From Pseudoxanthomonas sp. J31 (lineage in GTDB: Bacteria; Pseudomonadota; Gammaproteobacteria; Xanthomonadales; Xanthomonadaceae): a DNA stretch of 64,000 bases. This document shows positions 28,516 to 40,076 of the stretch, piece after piece (the first letter of the stretch is position 1; the number at the start of each line of letters is the position of its first letter). The stretch lies in the NCBI RefSeq assembly GCF_000510725.1, contig NZ_KI783312.1, forward strand, positions 221,011 through 285,010, in the 5' to 3' direction. A program made the position numbers and the translations under genes. The notes under the pieces were generated by a model. It was given only the letters and a program-made list of their open reading frames with translations, was not told the origin of the DNA and did no database searches.

Positions 28516-28667
28516 GGGGCGGCTCTCCCGCTGTGGTGACGCCTCCATCTTGCTCACGCCGCCTGAACGGATCGCCCCGCGAAACCGGTTCCAGCCGGGT
28601 CCGCGCCGCGCGCGTTCAGGATCCAGCCAGCCGCCGGCGGCGCCCGGCAGGCGCCCCGGCGGCGGGC

Positions 28668-28673
28668 TATAAT
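28668..28673 (+). promoter_or_regulatory. Perfect -10 box (TATAAT) upstream of ettA
   Basis: TATAAT at 28668-28673, about 66 bases upstream of the ettA ATG, in a very GC-rich divergent gap. No good -35 is seen 17 bp upstream (CGGCAG). Confidence 0.55.
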
Positions 28674-28738
28674 TCGCGATTCCCCAGATTCCTACGCCGC
28701 CTGCCCGCCGGGCCAGGCGGATTGCGCACGGAGAGACC

Positions 28739-30403
<1,665 letters not shown>

Positions 30404-30409
30404 GCTTCC

Positions 30410-30440
30410 ACCGGCCGCCCCGCGCGGCCGGTGCCTTTTC
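30410..30440 (+). terminator. Rho-independent terminator of ettA
   Basis: A 9-bp stem ACCGGCCGC (30410-30418) / GCGGCCGGT (30424-30432) with a 5-nt loop, followed by GCC-TTTT (30436-30439), starts 7 bases after the ettA stop. Confidence 0.75.
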
Positions 30441-30467
30441 CAGCCCCCGCCAGGCCGGAGCCTGCCC

Positions 30468-31784
<1,317 letters not shown>

Positions 31785-31831
31785 GCCGGGGCCCGTCGCG
31801 GGATGGCCGGGCCTCCTTCGCGCCGGAGTCC

Positions 31832-31851
31832 GGTGCGCGCGCTTGCGCACC
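31832..31851. terminator. Possible bidirectional terminator hairpin
   Basis: Stem GGTGCGC (31832-31838) / GCGCACC (31845-31851) with a 6-nt loop lies in the convergent gap between the purine permease and the sapC pseudogene. No T-run on either strand. Confidence 0.35.
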
Positions 31852-31870
31852 AGGCATCCCGCCGCCTCCG

Positions 31871-32605
31871 TCACGCCTGTGCCGCCAGCCGTGCCCGCTT
31901 GCGCGCCACCAGGCGGCCGACGTTGTGCAGCGAGGCCAGCATCAGATAGGCGCCCTCCAGCCAGCCGCTGCGGTGCAGCGACGCCACCTCTGCGTCGGCA
32001 GCGTCGCCAGCCGCGCGCGGTCGATCGCGTGGAAGCCGGTCAGCCGCCCGGACGTGGTGGCGTCGAACTGCAGTTCCAGCTCCACCGGCTGGATCAGTCC
32101 GAGCCGGTCGAACTCGGCGTACATCCGCCACGCCGCCTGCACCCCGTCGTGGATCCCGCGCAGCACCCGGATGACGTACTCCAGGTACGGGCTCTGCCCG
32201 CCCTGCGGCAGGAACACGGGCACGCCATCCGGCGCGCCCACCCGCGGGTGGTCCAGGTCGACGTGGACCACCGGCTCGAGGATTTCCCGGCCGTGCTCGA
32301 CCCGCGGCTGGAACCCGATCAGGAACGGGCCCTTGGCGACGTAACCGGGCAGGTAGGCCGCTTCCCAGCATCCATCCTGCAGCAACAGGTTCTCGTCCCG
32401 GTCGAATCCGAGCAGGGCGAACGCCTCCCACCCGGAGTCGTCGGCATTGCGCTTGAGCAGGATCGGGTAATCCCGCAGCAGTTCGGCGAACTCTGTGGGG
32501 AACGCCGGGACCGCGCCCACCGCATCACCGAACTGCGGGCCGTGCCCCAGCGCCACCCTGAGGTCGCGGTGGGCCTCGTTTGTCCAGCAGCTCGTAACGC
32601 GCCAT
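31871..32605 (-). pseudogene. SapC-family protein, copy 1, with two frameshifts
   Basis: A full-length SapC relative that no longer reads in one frame. Comparison with the intact copy at 40077-40823 restores it with two single-base changes. One is an extra A in the AAA run at 32579-32581 (MARYELLD then EAHRDLRV). The other is a missing C near 31997-31998 (DRARLATLP then DAEVASLHRSGWLEG). The corrected product would be 244 residues, close to the 248 of copy 2. Both indels are in short homopolymers, so sequencing error is possible; real decay after duplication is the alternative. It follows TBDR1 as SapC2 follows TBDR2. Function of SapC proteins in these clusters is unknown. Confidence 0.8.
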
Positions 32606-32674
32606 TCCCCCTCCTGCCCTTCGTCCACGCCGGAACCGGCACGGGCGCCCCGCCCTCCGGTCCGCGCCCGTGCA

Positions 32675-32702
32675 GGGGGCCGCTGCCCGCGCAGCGGCCC
32701 CC
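32675..32702 (-). terminator. Strong GC hairpin between TBDR1 and the sapC pseudogene
   Basis: Perfect 12-bp stem GGGGGCCGCTGC (32675-32686) / GCAGCGGCCCCC (32691-32702), 4-nt loop, about 28 bases past the receptor stop. No T-run follows on the minus strand. It occupies the same position as the true intrinsic terminator after TBDR2 (40948-40981). Confidence 0.45.
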
Positions 32703-32730
32703 GCGCCAAACCGGCGCTCACCCGCCAGGA

Positions 32731-35700
32731 TCAGAACTTGTAGCGCACGCCCAGCATGTAGCGCGGTGCCTGGTCGACCAGGCGCACGATCTGGCTGCCA
32801 GTACGGCCGTGCCAGCGCACGTCCTCGCCGGTCAGGTTGATCGCCTCCAGGCTGAAGGCCCACTGGTCGTCGAGCTGGTAGGTGACGCTCAGGTCGATCT
32901 GGTCGTACTCCTCCACGTAGTACGGGTTGTGCGAGGCGTCGTCCTGGTTGCTGAGGATCAGGTACTCGTCGCGCCAGTTCCACGCCAGGCGGGCCGACCA
33001 CCCGTACTTCTCGTACATCAGCATCAGGTTGGCGGTGTCGCTGAGGCCCAGCAGGGCGAACTGCTCGGCGATGGACGCGTTGTTGAAGCCGACGTCGCCG
33101 TTGACGATGGTGTAGTTGGCGTAGATGCCGAAGCCGGTGTCGCCGAAGAAGTACTGGCCGGCCAGTTCCCAGCCGTTGAGCTTGGCGGTGTGCTGGTTGA
33201 CCGGCCGGCTGATGTTGAACTCGTACAGCGGGTCGGTCGGCAGGCCCTCGATGTCGTAGCGGCTTTCCATCTCCAGCGCCTGGCTGCCGTTGTAGGCCGC
33301 CAGCCCCCCGGTCTCGGTGGCGTTGCGCAGCATGGCCAGGGCGGTGAACAGGTTGGTGTCGCTGGCCGCGCAGGCGCTGTCGGGATTGCCGCCGGCCGCC
33401 TGCACCTGGGCCACGCAGTCCGCGCTGTCCAGGAACGCCAGCGCCGCCAGCGCATCCGGGCCCGAGGTCGGGTCGGTCAGGTCGTACATCGTGCCCCTCT
33501 CGACCGCGGTACCCAGGAAGTTGTTGACCGACTTGTTCCAGTAGGTCGCGCTCAGGTAGCTGGCATCGGCGAAGTACCACTCCAGGGCCAGGTCGACGTT
33601 GTTGGACTCCAGCGGCCGCAGCTTGGTGTTCTGTGCGTCGGCCGAGCCACGGCTGGATTCGTTCAGCAGCACCGAGCCATTCGGGCGGTTCACGTTGCCG
33701 GGGCCGGCGGCCAGGCTGGTGAACGGCGCGCGGGCGATGGTGCGGCCGAAGGAGGCGCGGCCCTTCAGGGTATCGGTGAAGTCGATCGAGAAATCCAGGT
33801 TCGGCAGGATGTAGCTGTAGCTGTTCGTGTCCCTGTACACCGTCGCGTCGCCCGGAGCGCCGTCCTTGATCTGGAAGTCGTTGTTGGACTGCCAGTTGAT
33901 GGCCGCGCGGTTGGCCACCACGTTGACCGCCTCCACGTCGGTGGTCTCGTAGCGCAGGCCGAGCCGGGTGTTCACCGGCCGGCCGGCGAGCTGGCCCTCC
34001 AGGTCCACCTGGAAATACGCCGCGTGGGTCTTCTCCTCAACCATGCTGTTGGTGTTGAGGATCGGGTTGAGCCCGATGTCCGAGCCGTAGACGTCCCGTG
34101 CCCACTCCGCCAGCCCGCCGGCATTCCCGCGGAAGCCGCTGCGGAACGCGCCCGGGGCGCTGAAGTCGTCGAACATGCCGACCACGTCGTACGGGGTCAG
34201 CAGGCCCATCAGCCCGTTCTGCACGTCGCTGGCGACGTTGTCCACGCTCCAGTTGCCGAGCGTGTTGAAGTTCTCGGAATTGTTCTGCTGGCGCAGGGTG
34301 ACCGTGGAGCTGTCCACGCCGAACTGGAAGCGGCCGTCGTCGAACACCCATTCGCCGTCGATGCGGCCCTGCTTGATCTCCGACTCCTGGCGCTGGGCGT
34401 TGATGCGCAGGACCTGGGAGCCGACCTGGCCCTCCTGCCAGGGCGGGTTGACCTGGCCGTTGGTGCCGGCCTGGGCGTCGGCCAGGGTCGGGTACCAGGT
34501 ACGCGTGCCGATCGGCAGGCCGTTGTTGAACCGCAACTCCTGGGCATAGTGGCCGCCGCAGTTGGGTGCACCGGTGCCGACGCAGTTGTTGGTGCCGGCC
34601 ACGCTGACGTACAGCGCGCCGCCGCCGGTCAGCGGGTCGTTCGGCTTGCTCTCGGTCTTGGAGTTGTGGGCGTCGAAGCTCAGGCGCAGGCTGTCGTTGA
34701 CCCGCCAGTCGACGTTGAGGCCGATCTGGTTGAACTCGTACTTCTGCGCGTTGCGCTGCTGCTCCATGCCGAAGTCCTTGAACGGCGAGGAGCCGGCGGT
34801 GGAGATCTCGCGGATGTAGACCGGGGTGGCGATCGCGCCGCTGCGGTCGAACTCGACGTGCGTGTAGGCGTCGTTCTGCAGCCACATGCCCATCTCGCCG
34901 CGCTTTTCGGTGATCTCGTTGGTCGAGTGGGTGTAGTCCAGGGTGAACACGACGTCGTCATTGGGCGCGAACTGCAGCACGGCCTGCGCGTTGACGCGCT
35001 CGCGCTGGAAGTCCGAGAACGCGTAGCGGATGTCGTTCGGCCGCGCGTACAGCTCACCCACCTCCGGGGCGTTGACCACGGCGGGGTTGCCGGGCATCGA
35101 GCCGGTCCATTCCTGCACGTTCCATGCGTTCTCGGTGGCTTGGGTCGAGCCGGCGCGGCGCTTCTGCTGGCTGGCGCTCAGGCTGATGCCCCAGGCCTTG
35201 TCCGGATTGGCGTAGCTGAAGATGCCGGACACTTCCGGGGTGATGTCGGTGCCGAACGGCTGCGACTTGTCGTAGACGCCCTTGACGCCGGCGCTGGCGA
35301 CCACCTCGCCGCCGCGGTTGTTGAACGGACGCGCGGTGAGGATGTTGATGGTGGCGCCGATGCCGCCGGAGGGAACATGCGCCTGGCCGGTCTTGTAGAC
35401 CTCCAGGCCGCTGACCGCCTCCGACGCCAGCTGCGCGAAGTTGAACGCGCGGGTACCACCGTCCACGCCGCCCACTGCCACCTGCCCGGGCGATCCGAAC
35501 GCGTCCGCGCCGGGGACCTGGCGGCCGTTGAGGGTGACCATGTTGAACTGCGGGCCGAAGCCGCGCGCGGTGACCTGGGCGCCTTCGCCGTCGCGGCGCT
35601 CGATCGAGATGCCGGTGATGCGTTGCAGGGACTCTGCAAGGTTGGTGTCGGGGAACTTGCCGATGTCCTCGGCGCTGACCGCGTCCACGATGCCCGCGGA

Positions 35701-35874
35701 ATCTCGCTTGATGTTCATCGCCTGGTCGAGGCTGCTGCGCAGGCCGGTGACCTGCACGGCGTCGAGCTGGGTTGCATCCTGCGCGTCCTGCGCGAACGCC
35801 GGGTTGACCACGATCATGCCGCCGACGACGGTGAACATCGCCCGCGAGCGGAACTTCTTCAGCTTATGGTTCAT
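32731..35874 (-). CDS. TonB-dependent receptor, Xanthomonas/Caulobacter type (TBDR1)
   Basis: 1047 residues. Signal peptide (MNHKLKKFRSRAMFTVVGGMIVVNPAFA), TonB-box-like DAVQVTG, and a plug domain with FPDTNLAESLQRITGISIERRDGEGAQVTARGFGP. A 22-strand barrel follows, ending in the outer-membrane signature MLGVRYKF with terminal Phe. The plug sequence is characteristic of the TonB-Xanth-Caul family, which studied members use for carbohydrate or other scarce-nutrient uptake. About co-linear with TBDR2 (41017-44193) over its whole length. Preceded by the conserved leader ORF at 35908-35994 and a duplicated promoter region. Substrate unknown. Confidence 0.93.
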   Translation of the reverse strand: MNHKLKKFRSRAMFTVVGGMIVVNPAFAQDAQDATQLDAVQVTGLRSSLDQAMNIKRDSAGIVDAVSAEDIGKFPDTNLAESLQRITGISIERRDGEGAQVTARGFGPQFNMVTLNGRQVPGADAFGSPGQVAVGGVDGGTRAFNFAQLASEAVSGLEVYKTGQAHVPSGGIGATINILTARPFNNRGGEVVASAGVKGVYDKSQPFGTDITPEVSGIFSYANPDKAWGISLSASQQKRRAGSTQATENAWNVQEWTGSMPGNPAVVNAPEVGELYARPNDIRYAFSDFQRERVNAQAVLQFAPNDDVVFTLDYTHSTNEITEKRGEMGMWLQNDAYTHVEFDRSGAIATPVYIREISTAGSSPFKDFGMEQQRNAQKYEFNQIGLNVDWRVNDSLRLSFDAHNSKTESKPNDPLTGGGALYVSVAGTNNCVGTGAPNCGGHYAQELRFNNGLPIGTRTWYPTLADAQAGTNGQVNPPWQEGQVGSQVLRINAQRQESEIKQGRIDGEWVFDDGRFQFGVDSSTVTLRQQNNSENFNTLGNWSVDNVASDVQNGLMGLLTPYDVVGMFDDFSAPGAFRSGFRGNAGGLAEWARDVYGSDIGLNPILNTNSMVEEKTHAAYFQVDLEGQLAGRPVNTRLGLRYETTDVEAVNVVANRAAINWQSNNDFQIKDGAPGDATVYRDTNSYSYILPNLDFSIDFTDTLKGRASFGRTIARAPFTSLAAGPGNVNRPNGSVLLNESSRGSADAQNTKLRPLESNNVDLALEWYFADASYLSATYWNKSVNNFLGTAVERGTMYDLTDPTSGPDALAALAFLDSADCVAQVQAAGGNPDSACAASDTNLFTALAMLRNATETGGLAAYNGSQALEMESRYDIEGLPTDPLYEFNISRPVNQHTAKLNGWELAGQYFFGDTGFGIYANYTIVNGDVGFNNASIAEQFALLGLSDTANLMLMYEKYGWSARLAWNWRDEYLILSNQDDASHNPYYVEEYDQIDLSVTYQLDDQWAFSLEAINLTGEDVRWHGRTGSQIVRLVDQAPRYMLGVRYKF

Positions 35875-35907
35875 TGGGGGGAGTCCTTGGCACTGGGGGG
35901 TTGGCGG

Positions 35908-35994
35908 CTATCCGGCGTGCGCTGGCGCGTGCGGACCGGGGGTGGCCGCCGTTACGCCGATAGACAGCGCTGGACATCGGGAACGCATGTACAT
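35908..35994 (-). CDS. Short leader ORF upstream of TBDR1 (28 codons)
   Basis: ATG at 35994 has a good Shine-Dalgarno, GGAGG seven bases upstream; the TAG lies 33 bases before the receptor start. The peptide begins MYMRSRCPALSIGVTAA. The same core RCPALSIGVTAA is encoded by a second leader ORF before TBDR2 (44204-44311). Within the 12 shared codons only two bases differ (GTA/GTG Val, ACG/ACT Thr), both silent. That pattern and the ribosome-binding sites argue for translation, probably as a regulatory leader peptide. The alternative is that the DNA is conserved as an operator, since it contains a 24-bp dyad. Confidence 0.5.
   Translation of the reverse strand: MYMRSRCPALSIGVTAATPGPHAPAHAG
35957..35980. 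promoter_or_regulatory. 24-bp dyad upstream of TBDR1
   Basis: Arms CCGAT (35957-35961) and ATCGG (35976-35980) flank a central CAGCGCTG palindrome (35965-35972) with 3-bp spacers. An identical dyad is at 44274-44297. The CG-centred core resembles LacI-family operators; it also lies within the leader ORF. Located 83 bases upstream of the receptor ATG. Confidence 0.55.
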
Positions 35995-36207
35995 CCTGGT
36001 ACCTCCATCTCTCGGGCTTGCGAACGGGTGGTGTCCTTCGACCTCCGGCTCCGGTCCGGACGGCGCGTGCCGGCCGTGCTGGCTCGCCAGCTGCGGGACG
36101 GACTGCCTGGTCGGCGATCGGGATGGGCGCATTCTTCCGCGCGCCACTGCGCTGACAGGTGCCTTTCGATCGACCTGCGCGGCGGGCGCCTGTCAACGCG
36201 GGGCGAA

Positions 36208-36236
36208 GGGATAACAGCTGTCCTGCAGTGTGTCCA
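36208..36236 (-). promoter_or_regulatory. Putative promoter of TBDR1
   Basis: Minus strand -35 TGGACA (36236-36231), 17-bp spacer, -10 TATCCC (36213-36208). The spacer contains the palindrome ACAGCTGT directly before the -10. The same arrangement and spacing is found before TBDR2 (44537-44565). Implies a leader of about 330 nt. Confidence 0.6.
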
Positions 36237-36671
36237 AGCACGGCGCGGCGTTATTGACACTTGCTATCGCGGCATCCGCACGGAAGCACGAGCCTGCGGT
36301 TCGGCGCTGCAAGCGATGCTTGCGAGCGCCCGCCATGCGGACGCTTGCTGCCGGCGCCGCGGCATTTCAAAACGACATGGCAATCAGCGCATTGCGGAAT
36401 ACGCATGTGTGTGCACGCCGCTGCTGCCGCGCGTCATCATTGCTTGCAGTGCCACGCACGCGGATTTCCCGATCGATCCGTGACTCGGCGGACGCGATGC
36501 CGCTCGTTGTGCGCCGCAGCACGACTCTCCGCGGGTAGCGTCGCGGCGCAGTGCCATGCGCGCCGGCGATGCTGGCCGCAACGCAGGGCATCCGCGTCGC
36601 GGTGGCCACGCGCGCACGCGGCCACCCCACCCGCGAAGCAACGCGGGCGGGGGGCAAGTGCGCCGCGGGGA

Positions 36672-37367
36672 CTACTGGATCACGTCGATGAAGGTATTGA
36701 TCGACAGCCGCCCGTTGAGCGGATCGGGCGGCGGCACGTTGTGGTTGTCGATCGTGGCCGAATGCAGCGAATTGCGCCGGTACATCACCAGGCGGTTGAA
36801 CACGCCCTCGACCTGGCCGATGCGCTCGAACATCGGCGTGTCCTCGCCGATGTAACCCGGGCCGGGCGCGTCCGGTCCCTGGGCTTCTTCGTCCAGCTTG
36901 CGGTAATAGGCCTCGTGCCGGGTCTCGTCCACGTACTCGAAGCCGGTGGCGCGGTGGCGGTAGAACGCGGTGCCGCCCCAGTTGCCGCGGAACAGGTAGT
37001 GCACCGCGGCCAGGCCCTGGCGCGAGACCGCGTCGATGTGCGGGATGCGCTGCAGGAACATCAGCTGCTCCGGCGCCCGGGTGATCAGCGAGTAATGCGA
37101 GGTCGCGCGCAGCCGGCCCGGCCCGATCCCGAAGAACTCCTCCAGCAGCGGCTGCGCCAGGCGCTCCAGCAGCACTTCGTAGGACGCCGGCGCGCGCGCG
37201 CGGATGCCCGGGAAGAACGCGCCCTGCGGCGTGAAGTCCAGGCGCGCGGCCTTGCGCACCAGCCGCTCCGGATCGGCCACCAGCTGGTCCACGACCAGCA
37301 GCGGCGCGCCTTCGCGGCCGATGGAAAGGCGCTGGACGCGCAGCTGCGGGCTGAGGTCGATGATCAT
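36672..37367 (-). CDS. DUF6445-like putative 2-oxoglutarate/Fe(II) oxygenase
   Basis: 231 residues. The iron-binding triad of 2OG oxygenases is readable as H110-x-D112 (RIPHIDAV) and H202 (NSLHSATI), with R220 about 18 residues later as 2OG-carboxylate ligand (NGRLSINTF). YLFRGNWGGTAFYRH lies between. These proteins occur in TonB-receptor/halogenase clusters; their substrate is not known. Starts 8 bases after the halogenase stop, so it is likely co-transcribed. Family name is from memory; the active-site reading is direct. Confidence 0.75.
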   Translation of the reverse strand: MIIDLSPQLRVQRLSIGREGAPLLVVDQLVADPERLVRKAARLDFTPQGAFFPGIRARAPASYEVLLERLAQPLLEEFFGIGPGRLRATSHYSLITRAPEQLMFLQRIPHIDAVSRQGLAAVHYLFRGNWGGTAFYRHRATGFEYVDETRHEAYYRKLDEEAQGPDAPGPGYIGEDTPMFERIGQVEGVFNRLVMYRRNSLHSATIDNHNVPPPDPLNGRLSINTFIDVIQ

Positions 37368-37375
37368 GCCTTGGC

Positions 37376-38959
37376 TCAGCCCACGGTCGAACGGCGCCGG
37401 TTGTGCCACACCGACGGGTCGGCCGGGCAATAGCGCTTGAGGAACTCGTGGTGCTGCGGCATCGCCTGCACCGCGCGCTCGATCGGGCGGCGCACGCCCT
37501 GCAGCAGGGTCTGCATGTCCGCGTCGCTCAGGCCGCGGGTGAGCGGATGGTGGTCCTTGGGCACCACGCCCTGCCCCAGCATGCAGTGGGTCCACGAATC
37601 CAGGCGGAACAGCTCGTCCTCGCCCTGCCAGGCGTAGGCGGTGTCGCGGAACACCTGGATGCGCTCGGCCAGCTCCGGCGGCAGCTGCATCTCGCGGCAC
37701 TGCTTCCACATCGGCTCGTCGCGCTGGTTGAGGTGGTAGTGCAGGATGATGAAGTTGCGGATGTGCTCCAGCTCGTCGCGGCTGACCTTGTTGTAACGGT
37801 CCACCACCGCCTGGCTGATGCCCTCGAACGGGAACAGCTGCACCAGCCGCGTCACCGCGCTGAGGGTCAGGTGGATGCTGGTGGATTCCAGCGGTTCGAT
37901 GAAGCTGCTGGCCAGGCCCAGCGAGACCACGTTCTTGTTCCAGGCCTGGCGGCGGCGCCCGGTGCGGAACGGCACCACCCACGGCTCGCGCACCAGCCTG
38001 TCGTCGGGATAGGCGGCGCGCAGCCTGGCCGCGGCCTCGTCGTCGGACATGTGCTCGCTGGAGAACACCCAGCCGCAGCCGACCCGGTGCTGCAAGGCGA
38101 TGTGCCAGCGCCAGCCGGCCTCGTGCGCGATCGCCCGGGTGTACGGCACCGGCGGCACGTCCGACTCCACCTGCATGGCCACCGCGCGGTTGCACGGCAG
38201 CCAGTTGTTCCAGTCCTCGTAGCCGGTCTTCAGCGTCTGCTCGATCAGCAGGCCGCGGAAGCCGGTGCAGTCGATGAACAGGTCGCCCTCGAGCACCTGG
38301 CCATCCTCCAGCACCAGCGCCTGCACGTAGCCGCTTCCGGGATCCTGCCGGACCTGGGCGATCTTGCCCTCGACCCGCTTCAGGCCGCGGCCTTCGCACT
38401 TGGCGCGCATGAACGCCGCGTACAGCGCCGCGTCGAAGTGGTAGGCATAGCTGACGTCCGAGCGCTCAAGGCGGGTGGCGGCCTTGGTCCAGCGCATCGA
38501 CCACTGCTGGGCGCTGTCGTTGGCGTCGAACAGCGCGAACCGGTCCAGGCGCGCGGCCGCCGTCTCCAGGCAGTAGTCGCCCAGGTCGGAGTGGATGCCG
38601 CGCCTGCGGCTCTCGAGCCAGAACTGGTGGAAATCGCACGACCAGGTGTTCACGCCGGTGGTGCCGAACGGGTGGAAGTAGCGTTCGCCAGGCCGCTTCC
38701 AGTTCTCGAAGGAGATGGCGAGCTTGAAGCTGCCGGCCACCGCCTTCATGAACTCGCGCTCGTCGATCTGCAGCAGGCGGTGGAAGGTGCGGATCGTGGG
38801 GATGGTGGACTCGCCCACGCCCACGGTACCGATCTCCTCCGATTCGACCAGGGTGATCTCCAGCAGGTCGCGGAACTGGTGGGTCAGCGCGCAGGCCGCC
38901 ACCCAGCCTGCGGTCCCGCCGCCAGCGATCACCACCTTGCGGATCCGGTTGTTGTCCAA
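37376..38959 (-). CDS. Flavin-dependent tryptophan-halogenase-like protein
   Basis: 527 residues from a TTG start at 38959, supported by GGAGG nine bases upstream; no ATG is available. FAD loop GGGTAGW (residues 13-19), catalytic lysine K79 in GSFKLAI (same number as PrnA Lys79), and SFIEPLESTSIHL near residue 352. The halogenase motif WxWxIP reads W283-R-W285-H-I-A288: Pro is replaced by Ala. Relatives in TonB-receptor clusters (e.g. BrvH and Xanthomonas enzymes) halogenate free indole in vitro, preferring bromide; natural substrate unknown. Needs reduced flavin from a separate reductase, not seen here. Confidence 0.88.
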   Translation of the reverse strand: MDNNRIRKVVIAGGGTAGWVAACALTHQFRDLLEITLVESEEIGTVGVGESTIPTIRTFHRLLQIDEREFMKAVAGSFKLAISFENWKRPGERYFHPFGTTGVNTWSCDFHQFWLESRRRGIHSDLGDYCLETAAARLDRFALFDANDSAQQWSMRWTKAATRLERSDVSYAYHFDAALYAAFMRAKCEGRGLKRVEGKIAQVRQDPGSGYVQALVLEDGQVLEGDLFIDCTGFRGLLIEQTLKTGYEDWNNWLPCNRAVAMQVESDVPPVPYTRAIAHEAGWRWHIALQHRVGCGWVFSSEHMSDDEAAARLRAAYPDDRLVREPWVVPFRTGRRRQAWNKNVVSLGLASSFIEPLESTSIHLTLSAVTRLVQLFPFEGISQAVVDRYNKVSRDELEHIRNFIILHYHLNQRDEPMWKQCREMQLPPELAERIQVFRDTAYAWQGEDELFRLDSWTHCMLGQGVVPKDHHPLTRGLSDADMQTLLQGVRRPIERAVQAMPQHHEFLKRYCPADPSVWHNRRRSTVG

Positions 38960-39051
38960 GACAGTCCCCCTCCATTGCGATGGCCGCCCGGGCCGCGATG
39001 GGCGGATGCGTGCGCCATCCCGTGGCGCCCGGATCCGCCGACCCGCCGCGG

Positions 39052-40074
39052 TCAGCGGTTGAGTTTGTTGATCAGGGCCGCCCGCATGCGGCGGGCGGAG
39101 GTTTCGTCGAACGGCGCCAGCTCGCCCCGCGCCTGCTCGGGCAGGTGCTCGCCGGCGCGCCCGGCCGGGCCGAACACGTAGTACTCGAACAGCTCGCGCC
39201 AGGCGCGCTTTTCCTGCTCCGGGCGGTCGCGGATCGACCACATCGCCAGGTTGAGCGCGTGCATCGGCGTGGGGATCCAGGCCGGCATGCTGCTCCACCA
39301 GTAGTTGACCAGCACGGTGAATGGATCCAGGCCCTGCACGTGGTGCCACCACATGCTGGGGATGAAGATCGCGTCGCCCGGCTCCAGCACCACCGTCTGC
39401 CCGGCCTTGATCGCCTCGGCGAAGCGCGGGTAACGCTCCAGGTCCGGGGCCTCGAAGTCGACCACGCTCACCGCCTGCCCGCCCGGCGTGGGATGCAACG
39501 GGCCGGGATAGAGGTTGTGCACCTGCTCCGGCGGGAACAGGGTGAAGCGGCGCCGGCCCACCGCGCAGCAGGCGATGTTGTTGGGCGCGTCGTAGTGGCA
39601 GGACGCGGTCACCCGGTTGCCGATCCAGATGCTCGGCGGCGCGGACACGCCGTGCCGCTCCAGGCCAAGGTCGTTGTGCCCGCGCAGGCTGGGCAGGCAG
39701 TAGTCGACCAGCAGCGAGGCCACGTAGTAGGTCGGCGGCGCCGGGTCGTCCTCGCAGGCGGCCAGCTCGTCCAGCACCTGGTCCAGGGTGCCGCGCCGCA
39801 CCTCGCAGTTGAGGCGGGTGAAATCCTCGTTGTAGAACGGCCGTCCCGCCGTCGACGGCTCGCCCCAGTTGTATTGCAGCGGGCGGCCGTTGTAGTGGCT
39901 GCGCAGCAGCTCGCGCGCGGCCTGCGACGATTCCAGCCCGGCCCTGACCAGGCTCCAGTCGCGCGCCAGCCCCGGCAGCACGGTGGGCGTGGCCTCGGCG
40001 AGCAGCCGTTCCAGCGGCAGCGTCTCCGGCGTGCAGCCCTCGAGCACGCGCACTTTCGCGAGCCGGTCGAACAT
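39052..40074 (-). CDS. Cupin-like (JmjC/FIH-type) domain protein, 'Pass1-related'
   Basis: 340 residues. The cupin_8/JmjC fold is marked by IGNRVTASCHYDAPNNIACCAVGRRRFTLFPPEQ and GDAIFIPSMWWHHVQGL. Iron ligands are predicted as H160-x-D162 and H244, as in FIH-type 2-oxoglutarate hydroxylases; these act on protein or small-molecule targets. It begins 2 bases after the SapC2 stop, so the pair is translationally coupled; 92 bases separate it from the halogenase. Members recur in TonB-receptor loci of Xanthomonas and Caulobacter. Confidence 0.85.
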   Translation of the reverse strand: MFDRLAKVRVLEGCTPETLPLERLLAEATPTVLPGLARDWSLVRAGLESSQAARELLRSHYNGRPLQYNWGEPSTAGRPFYNEDFTRLNCEVRRGTLDQVLDELAACEDDPAPPTYYVASLLVDYCLPSLRGHNDLGLERHGVSAPPSIWIGNRVTASCHYDAPNNIACCAVGRRRFTLFPPEQVHNLYPGPLHPTPGGQAVSVVDFEAPDLERYPRFAEAIKAGQTVVLEPGDAIFIPSMWWHHVQGLDPFTVLVNYWWSSMPAWIPTPMHALNLAMWSIRDRPEQEKRAWRELFEYYVFGPAGRAGEHLPEQARGELAPFDETSARRMRAALINKLNR

Positions 40075-40076
40075 GC

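Larger units (their letters stand above)
35875..36540 (-). repeat. Duplicated upstream/leader region of TBDR1 (paralogous to 44194-44880)
   Basis: No protein gene other than the leader ORF. Blocks shared with the TBDR2 upstream region, in the same order and spacing, are a GTGCGCTGGCGCGTGC stretch, a 24-bp dyad, the leader ORF start CAGGATGTACA, the promoter core around AACGCGGGGCGAA/GGATAACAGCTGT, and CATTGCGGAAT about 160 bp upstream of the -35. From about 36541 to the DUF6445 stop at 36672 nothing recognisable is seen. Confidence 0.75.

Noticed and set aside
31843..36483. 1546-codon open frame on the plus strand across TBDR1
   Set aside because: Antisense shadow of the receptor gene; high GC removes stops. 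Composition is His/Gln/Val/Ala/Gly-rich without domains.
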